From the NCBI GenBank assembly GCA_001179505.1, contig CDMY01000392.1, positions 1-64,000 of the forward strand: a DNA stretch of 64,000 nt. The letters run 5' to 3'. Below are positions 12,426-23,569 of this stretch, one piece after another (the first letter of the stretch is position 1; each line of letters begins with the position of its first letter). The stretch is from Vitrella brassicaformis (taxonomy: Eukaryota > Sar > Vitrellaceae). The notes under the pieces were generated by a model that was given only the letters and a program-made list of their open reading frames with translations, was not told the DNA's origin and did not search any database. Made by a program: the position numbers and the translations under genes.

Positions 12426-13380
12426 ATGAAGAAGACCCAGACATCCATCCTCGGCTTTCTCAAACCACAGCCACGGACAGATGAGCAGCATGGGAACCGC
12501 CATCGCCAGCACCACCACCAACCCGCATCCCCATCCGAGTCGGCAGCCGCCCCCTCCCGGCCAATCGCAGGAGCCCGTCTGCGTGATCTGGGCAACAGCA
12601 ATGCAGGAGCAGCAGCAGCACGAGCAGAGGGAGAGGGAGATGGCGGGGGAGCAGCCCAGAGTAAGCAGCAGGCCAAGCCGACGGCCAAGATAGCAGCAGG
12701 AGGGGCCAAGCGCATCAAACTGAGAACCGAGCCCGGCTCCCACCCACAAGAGCCCACCAGCGACGCACCAGCACCAGCGGCAGCAGCGGCAGCAGCAGGA
12801 GGCGGCGAGTCTGAGCTGCAGCTTGTGCGTCGCAGCGCCCGGCTGATGAAGCACCCTGTCGACTACACGGCCGCACTCGGTGAAGACCAAGACGATGGCG
12901 AGATGGATGAGTCATCGGCCGATGACGACGAGCGGGCTGCGGTGAGGAGCCGACGGCAGAGGGTGCGGGGAGCCTGGGGAGGGGGCGGCGTGAGGCGGCG
13001 GCAGAGGGAGGAGGAGAGAAGGCGGGAGCAGCCAGGCAAGATGCGCAATGGTGAGGATAAAGACGGCATGAATGAATGGAAACCTCACCGTCCATGGCTT
13101 CTCATTTGCCTGTGTGTCAGCATGGCGGCCTGCTGTTACTGCATTCGCGGCCCTCCGCAACCGCGAGGCCTTCGTTGGGCCAGCAGCGGCTCGACTGAGG
13201 GACACGGCAGTGACTTGGCAGTCGACCTTGCCCGGGCCGCATTTCGTTGACAAGGGTGCGGTGGTAGAGGAGCCGGGCACAGACCCGTGCGAGCCGTACT
13301 GCATGAGCATTCGCGGCAGGTTCATCGTCGCAGGTGAGAAAGGAGGAAGATCTTAGCTAACGTGTGTGGTGGATCTTTGC

Positions 13381-13417
<37 letters not shown>

Positions 13418-14941
13418 TGCATGGGTGTGGTGCTGCTGCAGCTGGCTCGGGGGGCCGTGTAGTGGTGATCGGGGTCAGTTCGGACCTGTCTACGGGAGGG
13501 TGTGTGAACGTGTCCACACAAGGCCACGATAAGTGGGTGGGCGATGTGGACCTATTCCACGGACGGTGAGGCAGAGGGTGAGGCAGACGGAGAGGGAGAC
13601 AGCGCATCCAACACCCATGTGTGTGTCCTTCCTCAACAGTAGCATGATGGGCGACATGGATGAGCTGCACTCGCTCTCCCGCCCCGACAGCCCGGCACTG
13701 CTCGTGACGTCCTCGGCAGCGTGTGACATCAGGTAGGCGACAGAGAGAGAAAGATGATTAGGACCACCCTACCTACCAATGAGTCCATCAGCTTTGTGTG
13801 CTTCCATCGTCAGGCTATGGCGGTGGCGCGATCTGATCACTGGAGGCCGCCACAGCGATCTGGGCGGCGCAGCACACATCTTCGACTGCCACGAGGTGAC
13901 GCCCACACGACAGACACAGAGCCTGGTCCATCCACTTAGTTATGTGTTGAGTGCAGCAAGGTCTGTACTCGCATCACGTCAATCCGGTGGATCAGTCGGC
14001 CAGCAGCGGTGGGCTCATCGCCACCGGCGGCAGGGACAAGTGCTTAAAGCTGTGGGCCTTCACCGCCACAGGCATCCAGGCAAACCCCCTCCACACCATC
14101 CCTGACGCACATCACGGTTCGGTGAAAGCGGTGCGCTGGAGCCCTTTCAGCGGCAACCTGCTGGCGTCGTCGGGCAACGATCGGCTGCTGCGGCTGTGGG
14201 ACGTCCGCAGTAGTGGCAAGACCGCCGCTGCTGTCGCCATACAGCCGTCGGGCGACAACACTTCACAGACGGCATTCGACCCTGGTACGCGCCATGCACA
14301 CACACACGCGTAGACAGGCACATAGTGGGCCGTGTGGAATGGGTGATTGATTGATGGCTGGGTCAGGCCATGAGTATGTGGTGAACCACATCTCGTGGCA
14401 GCCGATGAGCGCATATCACCCGCTGCCTCTGCTGCTCAGCTACGGCAACGACCAGATCGCATGCGTGACTGACCTCCGGTGAGGAGCGGGGGAGACACAT
14501 GGGGCCATGGATGGCCGTGTGTGGATGTGCGTGTGTGGGGGGGGTGGCGGTGTGGCAGGTTCCCAGCAAGATCCCTGCTGCGGCTGAGTGAGCAGAGGGG
14601 CCGAGAGCGGTCCGTCCAATTCCCGCCCTCTCCTTGCTGGGTAAGCCAGCCAGCCAGCCAGACAGCCAGGCAGGCAGCAACGACTCACACACACACACGA
14701 GCCGCTTTTGCCGTCTTAGGCACAGCACGGCCTGTCCGTCATGTGTCTGGGCATCCAGCCGGCCCGGGTGTATGTCTACTCGTCGCGGACGGGCCACCTG
14801 ACGCACAAGGAGGACATAGAGGAGTCGAGGGGGCGGCACATAGCCTGCAGCGACGCGCTGGGGGCGGTGTGCGTCAACCTGGGAGGCCCGCAGAGGTATC
14901 AGTTGCTGTCTGCTGTCAGGTCAGGGGGCCTGTGTAAGTAA
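12426..14941 (+). CDS. WD40-repeat protein with PIP-box-like N-terminus (WDR76/DDB2-like)
   Basis: Nine exons (12426-13050, 13121-13333, 13442-13565, 13640-13732, 13814-13895, 13957-14284, 14367-14478, 14559-14640, 14720-14941) join in phase to 626 residues. The protein opens MKKTQTSILGFL, where QTSILGFL fits a PCNA-interacting (PIP) box loosely. A disordered basic/Ala region follows, with RRSARLMKHPVDY near residue 140. From about 210 to the end it is a beta-propeller: TSSAACDIRLWRW, GGRDKCLKLWAF, then a repeat with SVKAVRWSPFSG and SGNDRLLRLWDVR, and HISWQPMS with YGNDQIACVTDLR. The layout recalls the WDR76/Cmr1/DDB2 group, which acts in DNA damage response, but orthology is not proved. Exon 8 is needed to keep phase between exons 7 and 9 and is the least certain part. 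Confidence 0.85.
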
Positions 14942-15768
14942 ACATATACCTGTGTAGAGGGGGGCGGCGGGTCGTTGGTCCCCTCGTGTGTTTGCCTTGC
15001 TGTGGATAGACCGGTTTCTTTGTTTCGGTGTACATGGGAGAATCCTTCAATGCATCCATGTGTCGATTCCACGCGTCCCGTTTCTTAGTTCGGCGACCAA
15101 CACCGCGCAATCAGGCATCACCCCAAGCCAGTCATGCAGGCAGAAGGCAGGCAGGCAGGCGAAATGACCCACACTATGATGATGAAGGCCGACAAATAGC
15201 TACAAAGCGGTTCCTCGCTTGACTGACTGACCCAAACAGCAAACAACCGTTTGGGTTTTTTTGTGGTGAGAAATACCACCCACACGAACACACCGAGACA
15301 GCAGCCAGCCATCGCCGACTGTGTGCACGGCTTGTGCACATCTAATCAGACCAGAGCTGGCACGCCCATTGCAGCACCATGTGTGTCAACACTCACACCA
15401 ACACACACACCAACACACACACACATGAAGAGTAGTGCGAAGAAAAAGGTCATGGGTCGCACAACCACGCCGCAGCAGATGAAATCACCAGAAACTCTCT
15501 CTACGCATAGCCGGCCAATAGCACAGCAAAGAACGTCAGACGGGAAGGGCAAGCTACGCACGTACATATCTGCACATGTCATCCATCATTCAGTGGGCCA
15601 TCTTTCTCTCTCTCCCTCTCTCTGTGTCAGCCGCTCCAACACCTGTTTAACACGCCACACAGTACAGTCAAACCGCAAGCAATGCACTCACTGCACGTCA
15701 ACATTCACCCCAGAACAGCCCACCCATGATCAATCACCGCCCGGTCCAGTCAGAGCGAACGCCGGCAC
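14942..15768. other. Tail-to-tail spacer
   Basis: About 0.8 kb between convergent stops with a CA microsatellite near 15400-15425. No supported gene. Confidence 0.5.
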
Positions 15769-16340
15769 TCAATCGCCGGCACCAGAGCCACTGTTGACCG
15801 GGGCGGCAGCACCGTAAGGCGGGACATATGGTGGCGGCTGTGGGCGTGGCCGGGGTGGCGGCGGGGGCCGCGGCTGCGGCGGTGGCTGTGGTGGCCTGCC
15901 AGTGTACACACGATTGCGGCAGCAGGGGACCACCGGGCCCAGCCATCCGCACAAGTACTGGGGACAGGAGCGCTGCAGCTCACGCCTCTCTCCTCCAGTC
16001 GCATCATCGGCAGCTGCACACAGCCAAGCCAGCCAGCACACACGCAGACACGTAATAAATGCAGTCACTGCGAGAGGACCACTCTGCTTCCCTCGCTCAC
16101 CCTCACCGTCCGTGTCGATGGCCTCCGTCGACAAATTCACAGGCCCGCGGAGCGCCTGAAGAAACACACAGGGGACCCAGTGGGCGATGAGTCAGGCCTT
16201 CAGTCGACTGGCCCTTTTCTCCTCCCTACCATCGCATTAGTGGCGGCAGCAGCTGGCGCCATGGCCGCATTGGTGCACATGGCGCACACAACAGCAGCAA
16301 CAAGCAGGAGGGCGCCAGTCAGAGGCAGCAGGACCTTCAT
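15769..16340 (-). CDS. Secreted Cys/Pro-rich small protein, cluster member 1
   Basis: Role unknown. Three exons (16340-16230, 16155-16107, 16013-15769) give 134 residues. The N-terminus MKVLLPLTGALLLVAAVVCA is a typical signal peptide. The short second exon is related to those of cluster members 2 and 4 (VNLSTEAIDTDG here, VNASTDVIDTNSNG in member 2). The third exon starts with ADDATGGERRELQRSCPQYL followed by CGWL and a CC pair, almost the same as in member 2, and then turns into a Pro-rich tail (PPPPPRPRPQPPP). It lacks the long C-terminal cysteine domain of members 2 and 3. The spacing and phase of the introns match the other members. Confidence 0.8.
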
Positions 16341-17501
16341 TGACAGACCTCGTCTCGCTTTGGCTGGGGAGAGAGAGAGGGAGCAAAGGGGCTGGTGCCG
16401 GAACAGATCTGACGCGCAGAGGTAAGATCTCGACCTCTACTCCGTCTTCGCGGTGCGTTCGGGATGGCCTCTCTCTCTCTGCGGCCACAAACTCACGTTC
16501 GTGTGAGGCCATGAGGCCCTCCGTGTGTTGCCTGGTGCTCCTGGGATGTCATTCCGCTCTTTTGGCCGCAGACGATCTCCTTTTTCTGAGCTCGCCTTTT
16601 TCGAAGGCGTGGATTTCTCGAATGGAGATCTCCGCTACACGCGGCAGATGATCAGTGTGGACGTCGACATTGTGCATGCCGTAGACGGCCTGACCCCTTG
16701 ATCCATTCTTTCATTCGACCAGTATGCGAGCGTCTGTCTTTACATGTCTGTCTGTCTGTCCAGTCTGTTTGTCTGGTGGGACCGTCTGCATTGTGCTGAG
16801 CAGGGCAGTATGGATGGATGGATGGATAATGGGAGGCACGCATCAGCAATTTACGTGGATGGATGTACTTCACGCAGTGACTCCCGTCGGTCTCTTATTC
16901 CGTCCCATACCCCACTCGTCATGGAATGGAATATGGACAGACGGCACACACAGACATACACAGTCACTTGCCATCAACACAGACAACGAAGCACTCAGGT
17001 CAAGTCAGGTCAGGGTTCGGTGGACGACTCACCCAACACGAATCCCTAACGGACACGGACGACTGCCGAGCCACACACACACGCACACACAAGACGGGTT
17101 GATGTGTAACGATGCGCCCGTGGCCACGGCACGTACAAACATGAACAGTCGATCGCGATGTAATGATAACGAGCTACGGACACTCAAATGGACAAACGAT
17201 GCTCACGAGCAGCACACGTGAATGCAATGGACAGACATGCAGACAGACATGCAGACAGACAGACAGACAGCCAACCAGACAGACAGACATCCAGGCCAAT
17301 CAACACACACTATCCCCACACGCCTACCCACAGGGGAGGCACCCTCAGAAAATGAGAGGCTCCCCGGGCACGCGTGTATCTCTCTGTAGACTTAATGAAA
17401 GAATAATGACGCACACGCCGCAGGCAGACGAGTGCAGGCAGTAGGTGCACCACAGCCAGCGGGTCGAAAAATCACGCATTCTCTATGTCTGGCTGTCTCG
17501 T
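16341..17501. other. Spacer with microsatellites, start of duplicated unit
   Basis: Contains a GGAT tandem repeat at about 16811-16830 and CAGACAGA repeats near 17230-17290. From about 16810 onward it matches the DNA starting at about 20308, with extra sequence (about 17090-17370) in this copy. It should hold the promoter of member 1 at its left end. No gene seen. Confidence 0.5.
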
Positions 17502-19345
17502 CTACCTGCTGCACCCCCCACTCAGAGCACAGCACCTATCATCCCACTCGCTCTTCAAGGGGGGGCAAGGTAGCGCGCCGTTGGGTAGCCCAGAGCACAT
17601 ACAGTCAGGCATCGTGTTCATCTGTTCGAAGCACTTCTTCGCGCAGGCGAGAGGCTTCAAAAAGTCGGGGATTCCGACTGCCATGCAGCCTCCGGCCTGA
17701 CGGACCGCGTCACAGGTCTTCGCGCACGCCTGAACCCACACTTCCTGGATCTTCCTGTCGCAGCAAGGACTACTTGGCCCGCAGCCGGTGGGAGGGGGTG
17801 GGGGGGGATTGGGCGCGGGGGGAGTGCCCCCACCACGGCAGCAGGGAATCACTCCGCCCAGCCATCCGCACAAGTACTGGGGACAGTAGCGCTGCAGCAC
17901 ACGCCTCTTTCCTCCAATGGCATCGTCGGCAGCTGCAGGTAGGAACACACACACACACGGAGACAAAGAGTGAATGGACTCCCGGAGAGAGTCAGCTCCG
18001 CTGCTTCTTTCTGAGGAACGCTCACCATTGGAGTTGGTGTCGATGACGTCCGTCGAGGCATTGACGGGAAGAGGCACCTGAATACACACACACACCGACA
18101 GACACACACACAGACAGACAGACAGACACAGACAGACACAGACAGACACAACAAAGAGGGAAGGAAGCCGTCTGAGCGACACCTCAATCACTTTTGTGCG
18201 TGGGCGTTTTGCCTACCGTCGTCGCATTGAAGGCGCCGTCACTAGCTAGTCCGTCCAAATCGGTCGAAGCGGCGCGGAGGGCGGGGCCGGCCATCACAGC
18301 AGCAGCCAGCAGAAGGGCGCTAACAAGGCACAGCAGAGTCTTCATGGTCGCGAGGTCACAGATGGAAACGAGGCCTCAAGTGGTCGAAATAGACTTCGTC
18401 GTTCGGTGACAAGACAAGATGCAAGAGGCCGTCGGTGGAGCAGATGCCGACAGATCTGAGTAGCCCGGGAGGGCGAAGGCCGCTTGTGTGGGTGAAGACA
18501 GCGACAGAGAAGACAGAGAAGAGAGTGCTCTGAGCTCTCTCCATTCTCTCACACCTGTAGCTCAGCTCGCACCTGTCGGAGGCTGAGCTCCTCGAAGAAG
18601 GACGAGAGATCCACATCGCCTGCGACGAACAAACGAACGAATGAGATTGTTTGCAAGCTCTGATCGGGTTTCCCGAAACCCTGTAGCCTAACTCATCCTG
18701 TCCAGCCCGACAATTTCTTGCTACTTGGAGTGTGTCGGCGGACATTGCAGTGTCACCGCACAGTGCGTAAGAGACAGTTATGTCAGGGCGACCAACAGGA
18801 GGGTGAGTTCGTGTCCGTGTCCATCTCATCTCACACGTACCGATCGCTGGCGGGATTCTTTTGATGTGAGGCTCACAAGTCGGTCGTATGCAGTAGATTT
18901 ATTCGTCAGAGTTGTCAGGCAATGCATGACCAATGCATGAGCAATCTTAACTGTGGATATTAGTCGATTGCCCTCTGCTGCACATGTGGTTCTCACTCGA
19001 TGATTCGTTCACTCGTCCAACATGATTCGTTCACTCAGGTCTGATCGGTCGCTTATATCTGTCTCACGTCCCACCGTTTCCTCCTCCCTCCCCCAGAACT
19101 GCCTGCCCTCTCCCGCCCTGCCGTCACTTCACATCAACAAAACACATGTACTTCACCAAAAGACATATACAAAGGATGTATACAAGAGAACAACAGGGAG
19201 GAAGCAAGGAGGCAGGCAAAATGACGATGTACACAAATCGGCTAATCATGTCACGAACACTGAGAAATCACAATAGATTGCCTCACCCACTGAAGCAGTC
19301 CCGCCTGCATGGTGCACAGGCAGGCAGACATACGAACGACGGGGT
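16810..19345. repeat. Segmental duplication, unit 1
   Basis: Approximate limits. The sequence here and at about 20308-22325 shares a GGAT-repeat start, the 3' part of the cysteine-rich gene, the signal-peptide exon and about 1 kb upstream of its ATG including GGTGTTTGTGG near 19340. The middle of the gene is not shared. Unit 1 has an additional stretch around 17090-17370. Confidence 0.75.
17502..18345 (-). CDS. Secreted cysteine-rich protein, cluster member 2
   Basis: Role unknown. Three exons (18345-18217, 18077-18026, 17932-17502) give 203 residues. Signal peptide MKTLLCLVSALLLAAAVMA is followed by GPALRAAS, a short spacer exon (VPLPVNASTDVID), then a CGWLGGVIPCC block, a PAPNPPPPPPT linker and a C-terminal domain of about 95 residues with 14 cysteines, starting CGPSSPCCDRKIQ and ending CCALSGGCSR. 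This C-terminal domain is nearly identical to that of member 3. The disulfide-rich, secreted layout suggests an extracellular or wall protein; I do not recognise the fold. Confidence 0.85.
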
Positions 19346-20674
19346 GTTTGTGGCAAGTAAGGAAAACGCAACACAGACACAGACACACACACACACACCC
19401 AGCACAGCACTCGAACGTACAAGTGACTCGCCGACTGTGTGCACCGGCTGTACACACCAGACCAGACCAGACAACGGACTGCGGGAGAGAGTGACTCCCG
19501 GAGAGAGTCAGCTCCGTTGCTTCTTTTCGAAGGGACGCTCACCATTGGAATCGGTGTCGATGGCGTCCGTCGAGGCATTGACAGGGATAGGCACCTGAAC
19601 ACACACACACACACACACACACACGCGGGCGCACAGACAGAGAGAGATTCCCACAGAGACACTTATACAAATGTCCGTATGTGTATATGAATATACGTAG
19701 TATATGTATGTATATATGTATATATATATCTACTTACGTACATACACTTACACACATACACAGTACGTACGTATACATATGTATGTGTGCATTTGTATAC
19801 ACAGACGGACGGACGGACGGACAGACAGACACACAGCAGTCTGAGCGACTGTCACACCTCAATCACATTCGTGGGTGGGATGGATGGATCACCGTTTCTG
19901 CAGCGAATGCGTTGAGACGATTTGAGGCGTTGCTGGCATCGGTCATGGCGCGAAGGGAGGGGCCGGCACTCACAGCAGCTGCAGCCGCTGCTGGTACGGG
20001 CGGGGCGGGGTGGGCCGTCTGTTGGGGATGGCCTGCAGACACACAGACAGATGCAGTGCACACACTTTGTGAGTACGCGGACTTATGTTGATCTGGTGCT
20101 GTGTGGTGCCGGCAGAGAAGAAATACGAGTCGGGCAACGACCAAGTACTCACTCACGCCTGCACACACAAGACACACAGACGTGCAGACAGATGCCTGTG
20201 AGCTCTGGATGTAGAGCTGCTGCCACTCACACAACCAAGACAGCCGTTTGGCCGAGGGCTTACATGCATGGACCTTGCCGATTGTCGACGCGACGCAGGA
20301 CAGTATGATGGATGGATGGATGGATAATGGGAGGCACGCATCAGCAATTTACGTGGATGGATGGTAGTGGCAACAGGTCACGTGCACATCCGACATCACT
20401 TGCCATCATCAAAGAACATTCAGATCAGAGCGCATCAACACAGACAACGAAGCACTCTGGTCAGGTCTGTGGACGAGCGACTCACCCAACACGAATCCCT
20501 AACAGACATGGACGACTGCCGAGCCACACACACACGCACACAACACGTGTATCTCTCTGTAGACTTAATGAAAGAATAATGACGCACACGCCACAGGCAG
20601 ACGAGTGCATGCAGTAGGTGCACCACAGCCAGCGGGTCAGAAAATCACGGATTCTCTACGTCTGGCTGTCTCGT
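18346..20674. other. Upstream region of member 2 and spacer
   Basis: About 1 kb immediately upstream of member 2 is nearly the same as that upstream of member 3 and partly that of member 4, so it likely carries the promoter. Further right are CA repeats (19600-19625), an AT-rich ATATGTATGTA stretch (19680-19790) unlike the surrounding GC-rich DNA, CGGA/CAGA repeats (19805-19830), and the broken gene copy described separately. Confidence 0.55.
19543..20035 (-). pseudogene. Remnant of a cluster member (broken copy)
   Basis: Two pieces remain. Bases 19594-19543 match exon 2 of member 2 in length (52 nt) and coding (VPIPVNASTDAIDTDSN) and keep splice sites. Upstream, the frame ending at 19893 reads SAGPSLRAMTDASNAS, like the region after the signal peptide in the other members, but the hydrophobic signal peptide with its Met is not present in front of it and no cysteine-rich exon 3 follows downstream. 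I call it a degraded copy; a rebuilt gene with a new first exon is the alternative. Confidence 0.55.
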
Positions 20675-22325
20675 CTACCTGCTGCACCCCCCACTCAGAG
20701 CACAGCACCTATCATCCCACTCGCTCTTCAAGGGGGGGCAAGGTAGCGCGCCGTTGGGTAGCCCCGAGCACATACAGTCCGGCATCGTGTTCATCTGTTC
20801 GAAGCACTTCTTCGCGCAGGCGAGAGGCCTCAAAAAGTCGGGGACCTGTGCGAGTGCCATGCAGCCTCCGGCCTGACGGACCGCGTCACAGGTCTTCGCG
20901 CACGCCTGGACCCACACTTCTTGGATCTTCCTGTCGCAGCAAGGACTACTTGGCCCGCAGCCGGTGGGAGTGGTCGGGGGGGGATTGGGCGCGGGCGGAG
21001 TGCAAATGTTGGAGGGGACGCAGTTCAACCAGCAGCTGTCGTCCCTAGGACCGCAGGTGTTGCAGCAGCGTTGCAGGCGTCGAAGGGATCCACGAACACC
21101 TGCATGGTGAAGCGGGCACACACAGTGACAACACGTCACGACGGGGGGAACTGTGCTGTTTCCTTACCGTCTTGTGTGGTGTTTTCGGCGGCGTTGTGGG
21201 TTTCGGTGGCGTTCTGGTGGTCGGCGGCGGTAGGCAAATCGCTTGTAGCGGCGCGGAGGGCGGGGCAAGCGATCACACCACCAGCCAGCAGAAGGGCGCT
21301 AACAAGGCACAGCAGCATCTTCATTGTCACGAGATAAGAGATGGACACGAGGCCTCAAGTGGTCGAAATAGACTTCGTCGTTCGCTGACAAGACAAGATG
21401 GAAGAGGCCGTTGCTCCAGCAGATGCCGACAGATCTGAGTAGCCCGGGAGGGCGAAGGCCGCTTGTGTGGGTGAAGACAGAGACAGAGAAGACAGAGAAG
21501 AGGGTGCTCTGAGCTCTCTCCATTCTCTCACACCTGTAGCTCAGCTCGCACCTGTCGGAGGCTGAGCTCCTCGAAGAAGGACGAGAGATCCACATCGCCT
21601 GCGACGAACAAACGAACGAAGGAGATGCAAGCTTTGATCGAGTTTCACGAAACCCTGTAGCCTAACTCATCCTGTCCAAGCCGGACAATTTCTTGCTACT
21701 TGGAGTGTGTCGGCGGACATTGCAGTGTCACCGCACAGTGCATAAGCGACAGTTATGTCAGGGCGACCAACAGGAGGGTGAGTTCGTGTCCGTGTCCGTC
21801 TCATCTCACACGTACCGATCGCTGGCGGGATTCTTTTGATGTGAGGCTCACAACTCGGTCGTATGCAGTAGATGAATTCGTCAGAGTTGTCAGGCAATGC
21901 ATGAGCAATGCATGAGCAATCTTCACTGTGGATATTAGTCGATTGCCCTCTGCTGCACATGTGGTTCTCACTCGATGATTCGTTCACTCGTCCAACATGA
22001 ATCGTTCACTCAGGTCTGATCGGTCGCTTATATCTGTCTCACGTCCCACCGTTTCCTCCTCCCTCCCCCAGAACTGCCTGCCCTCTCCCGCCCTGCCGTC
22101 ACTTCACATCAACAGAACACATGTACTTCACCAAAAGACATATACAAAGGATGTATTCAAGAGAACAAGGCAGCAAGCAAGGAGGCAGGCAAAATGACGA
22201 TGTACACAAATCGGCTAATCATGTCACGAACACTGAGAAATCACAATAGATTGCCTCACTCACTGAAGCGGCACCGCCTGCGTGGTGCACAGGCAGACAT
22301 ACGAACGACGGGGTGTTTGTGGTGA
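20308..22325. repeat. Segmental duplication, unit 2
   Basis: Partner of the unit at about 16810-19345. It includes the whole of cluster member 3 and about 1 kb upstream of its ATG. Limits are approximate and were judged by eye. Confidence 0.75.
20675..21324 (-). CDS. Secreted cysteine-rich protein, cluster member 3
   Basis: Role unknown. Two exons (21324-21168, 21099-20675) give 193 residues. Signal peptide MKMLLCLVSALLLAGGVIA, then an Asn/Thr/Ala-rich spacer, then RCCNTCGPRDDSCWLNC in place of the CGWL block of member 2, a PAPNPPPTTPT linker and the same 14-cysteine C-terminal domain as member 2 with only a few changes (ALAQVPDFLRP here, AVGIPDFLKP there). The short middle exon of members 1, 2 and 4 is missing. 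The gene is therefore a mosaic: conserved ends, unrelated middle. Confidence 0.85.
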
Positions 22326-22632
22326 GTAAGGAAAACACAGACAAGGGGCTCTCCAACACAGCACTCGAACGTACAAGTGACCAGGCGCCCAGCGATCGTC
22401 GACTGTGCACCGACTGTACACACCAGACGTATCGAAGCGACATCGTATGAACAAATCAACACAGGCACACACACGAATGGCGTTGTAGGGGCAGACAGCC
22501 ACTCAGTAGCACAGTACAGCAGCTGTCAGCGGGGCTGGTTTCTCACGACATCAGTCAGTAGGGCATTCAGCCGCTCCTTTTTTTGGACGCAGCTTCGATC
22601 GAACCAGACAAACAAGCCTACAGCCAGCAAAA

Positions 22633-22665
<33 letters not shown>

Positions 22666-22734
22666 CAATGCACTGCACGCCGCTCACTCCTGCCCACCCC
22701 GCCAACCTACCTCGCGGGGACGCCCATGCCCTGC
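21325..22734. other. Upstream region of member 3 and spacer
   Basis: The first 1 kb is the duplicated upstream region shared with member 2. To the right is unique sequence with a CA/GA microsatellite near 22632-22665. No other gene is supported. Confidence 0.5.
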
Positions 22735-23569
22735 TCAGTAGCGCTGGGATGGGTGCTGCCCTTGCCCGCCAGGTGGTGGCTGCCGTTGCCCGCCAGGCCC
22801 TTGCCCGCCAGGCCCTCGCCCGCCAGGCCCTTGCTCGCCAGGCCCTCGCTCGCCAGGCCCTCGCTCGCCAGGCCCTGGCTCGCCAGGCCCTCGCCCGCCA
22901 GGCCCTTGCTCGCCAGGCCCTGGCTCGCCAGGCCCTCGCTCGCCAGGCCCTGGCTCGCCAGGCCCTTGCTCGCCAGGGGACAGCTGGGGGGCGAGTTGAC
23001 TGGAGCCACTGATGGTGAAGCGGACAGTGCAACAGCACTCCGCACCACCTGGTCCATTGCACCACGTGCAGTCAGCACCATCCGCCACAGCGCACGGGTC
23101 CCGAAAGTCTATTGCAGGGTGGGGCAAGATGAAGAATTGGCAACAGCAATCCGCACGATGGCACACCCAGCAGTTTTGGAGCCCCCCCGCAACCATCGTG
23201 GCACACGTGTCGCTCAGCTCGCGCCTTTCTGCTCCAGTCTCGTCACCAACACCTGTGTGTAGGCAGCACATACGCGAGAATCAGTAGTGCGCTTCGCTCG
23301 CTGTCTCTGTCTGATAGCCGCTCACCATCGGGGTCCATGTTGATAAGAGGCACCTGAAAGAACACATCACACGCAAAGGGAAGACAAGCAGCCGGCTGAC
23401 CGAGTCGGTCGGTCAATGTCTGGTGGATGGCTGTTGTGCCTACCGTCGCATTGAAGGCGCCGTCACGAGCTAGTCCGTCCAAATCGGTCGAAGCGGCGCG
23501 GAGGGCGGGGCCAGCGGTCACAGCACCAGCCAGCAGAAGGGCGCCAACAAGGCACAGCAGAGTCTTCAT
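22735..23569 (-). CDS. Secreted Cys-rich protein with silk-like GPGxx repeats, cluster member 4
   Basis: Role unknown. Three exons (23569-23444, 23353-23326, 23252-22735) give 223 residues. The signal peptide exon is almost that of member 2 (MKTLLCLVGALLLAGAVTA). The mature part has a cysteine-rich block (NCWVCHRADCCCQF, CTWCNGPGGAECCC) unlike the other members, followed by about 13 pentapeptides of the form GPGE(P/R/Q) or GPGG(R/Q), and a short tail ending HPSQRY. GPGxx repeats form elastic turns in spider silk proteins; here the fifth position alternates charged and neutral residues. Intron number and phase match members 1 and 2. Confidence 0.82.
22785..22980. repeat. 15-bp coding tandem repeat
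   Basis: About 13 copies of a 15-base unit (TTGCTCGCCAGGCCC type on the plus strand) lie inside the last exon of member 4 and encode GPGxx pentapeptides on the minus strand. Units differ mainly at the base that sets the fifth amino acid. Confidence 0.9.

Noticed and set aside
17225-17290. CAGACAGA-type repeat runs here and in many spacers and introns that look array-like
   Set aside because: They are simple 4-base microsatellites without spacers of unique sequence, so not CRISPR arrays.
17502-18345. Possible venom-like toxin identity for the Cys-rich proteins
   Set aside because: Secretion and many cysteines alone do not show toxicity; no known toxin scaffold is recognisable.
18356-18829. 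A 157-codon minus-strand open frame upstream of cluster member 2
   Set aside because: It ends before the signal-peptide ATG, has no recognised motif, and its conservation at 21299-21595 is explained by duplication of the whole upstream region.
22377-23065. Long open frames on both strands with ALARQ or ARAWR repeats
   Set aside because: These are other frames of the 15-bp repeat. Only the GPGxx frame is linked to a signal peptide and cluster-type introns.
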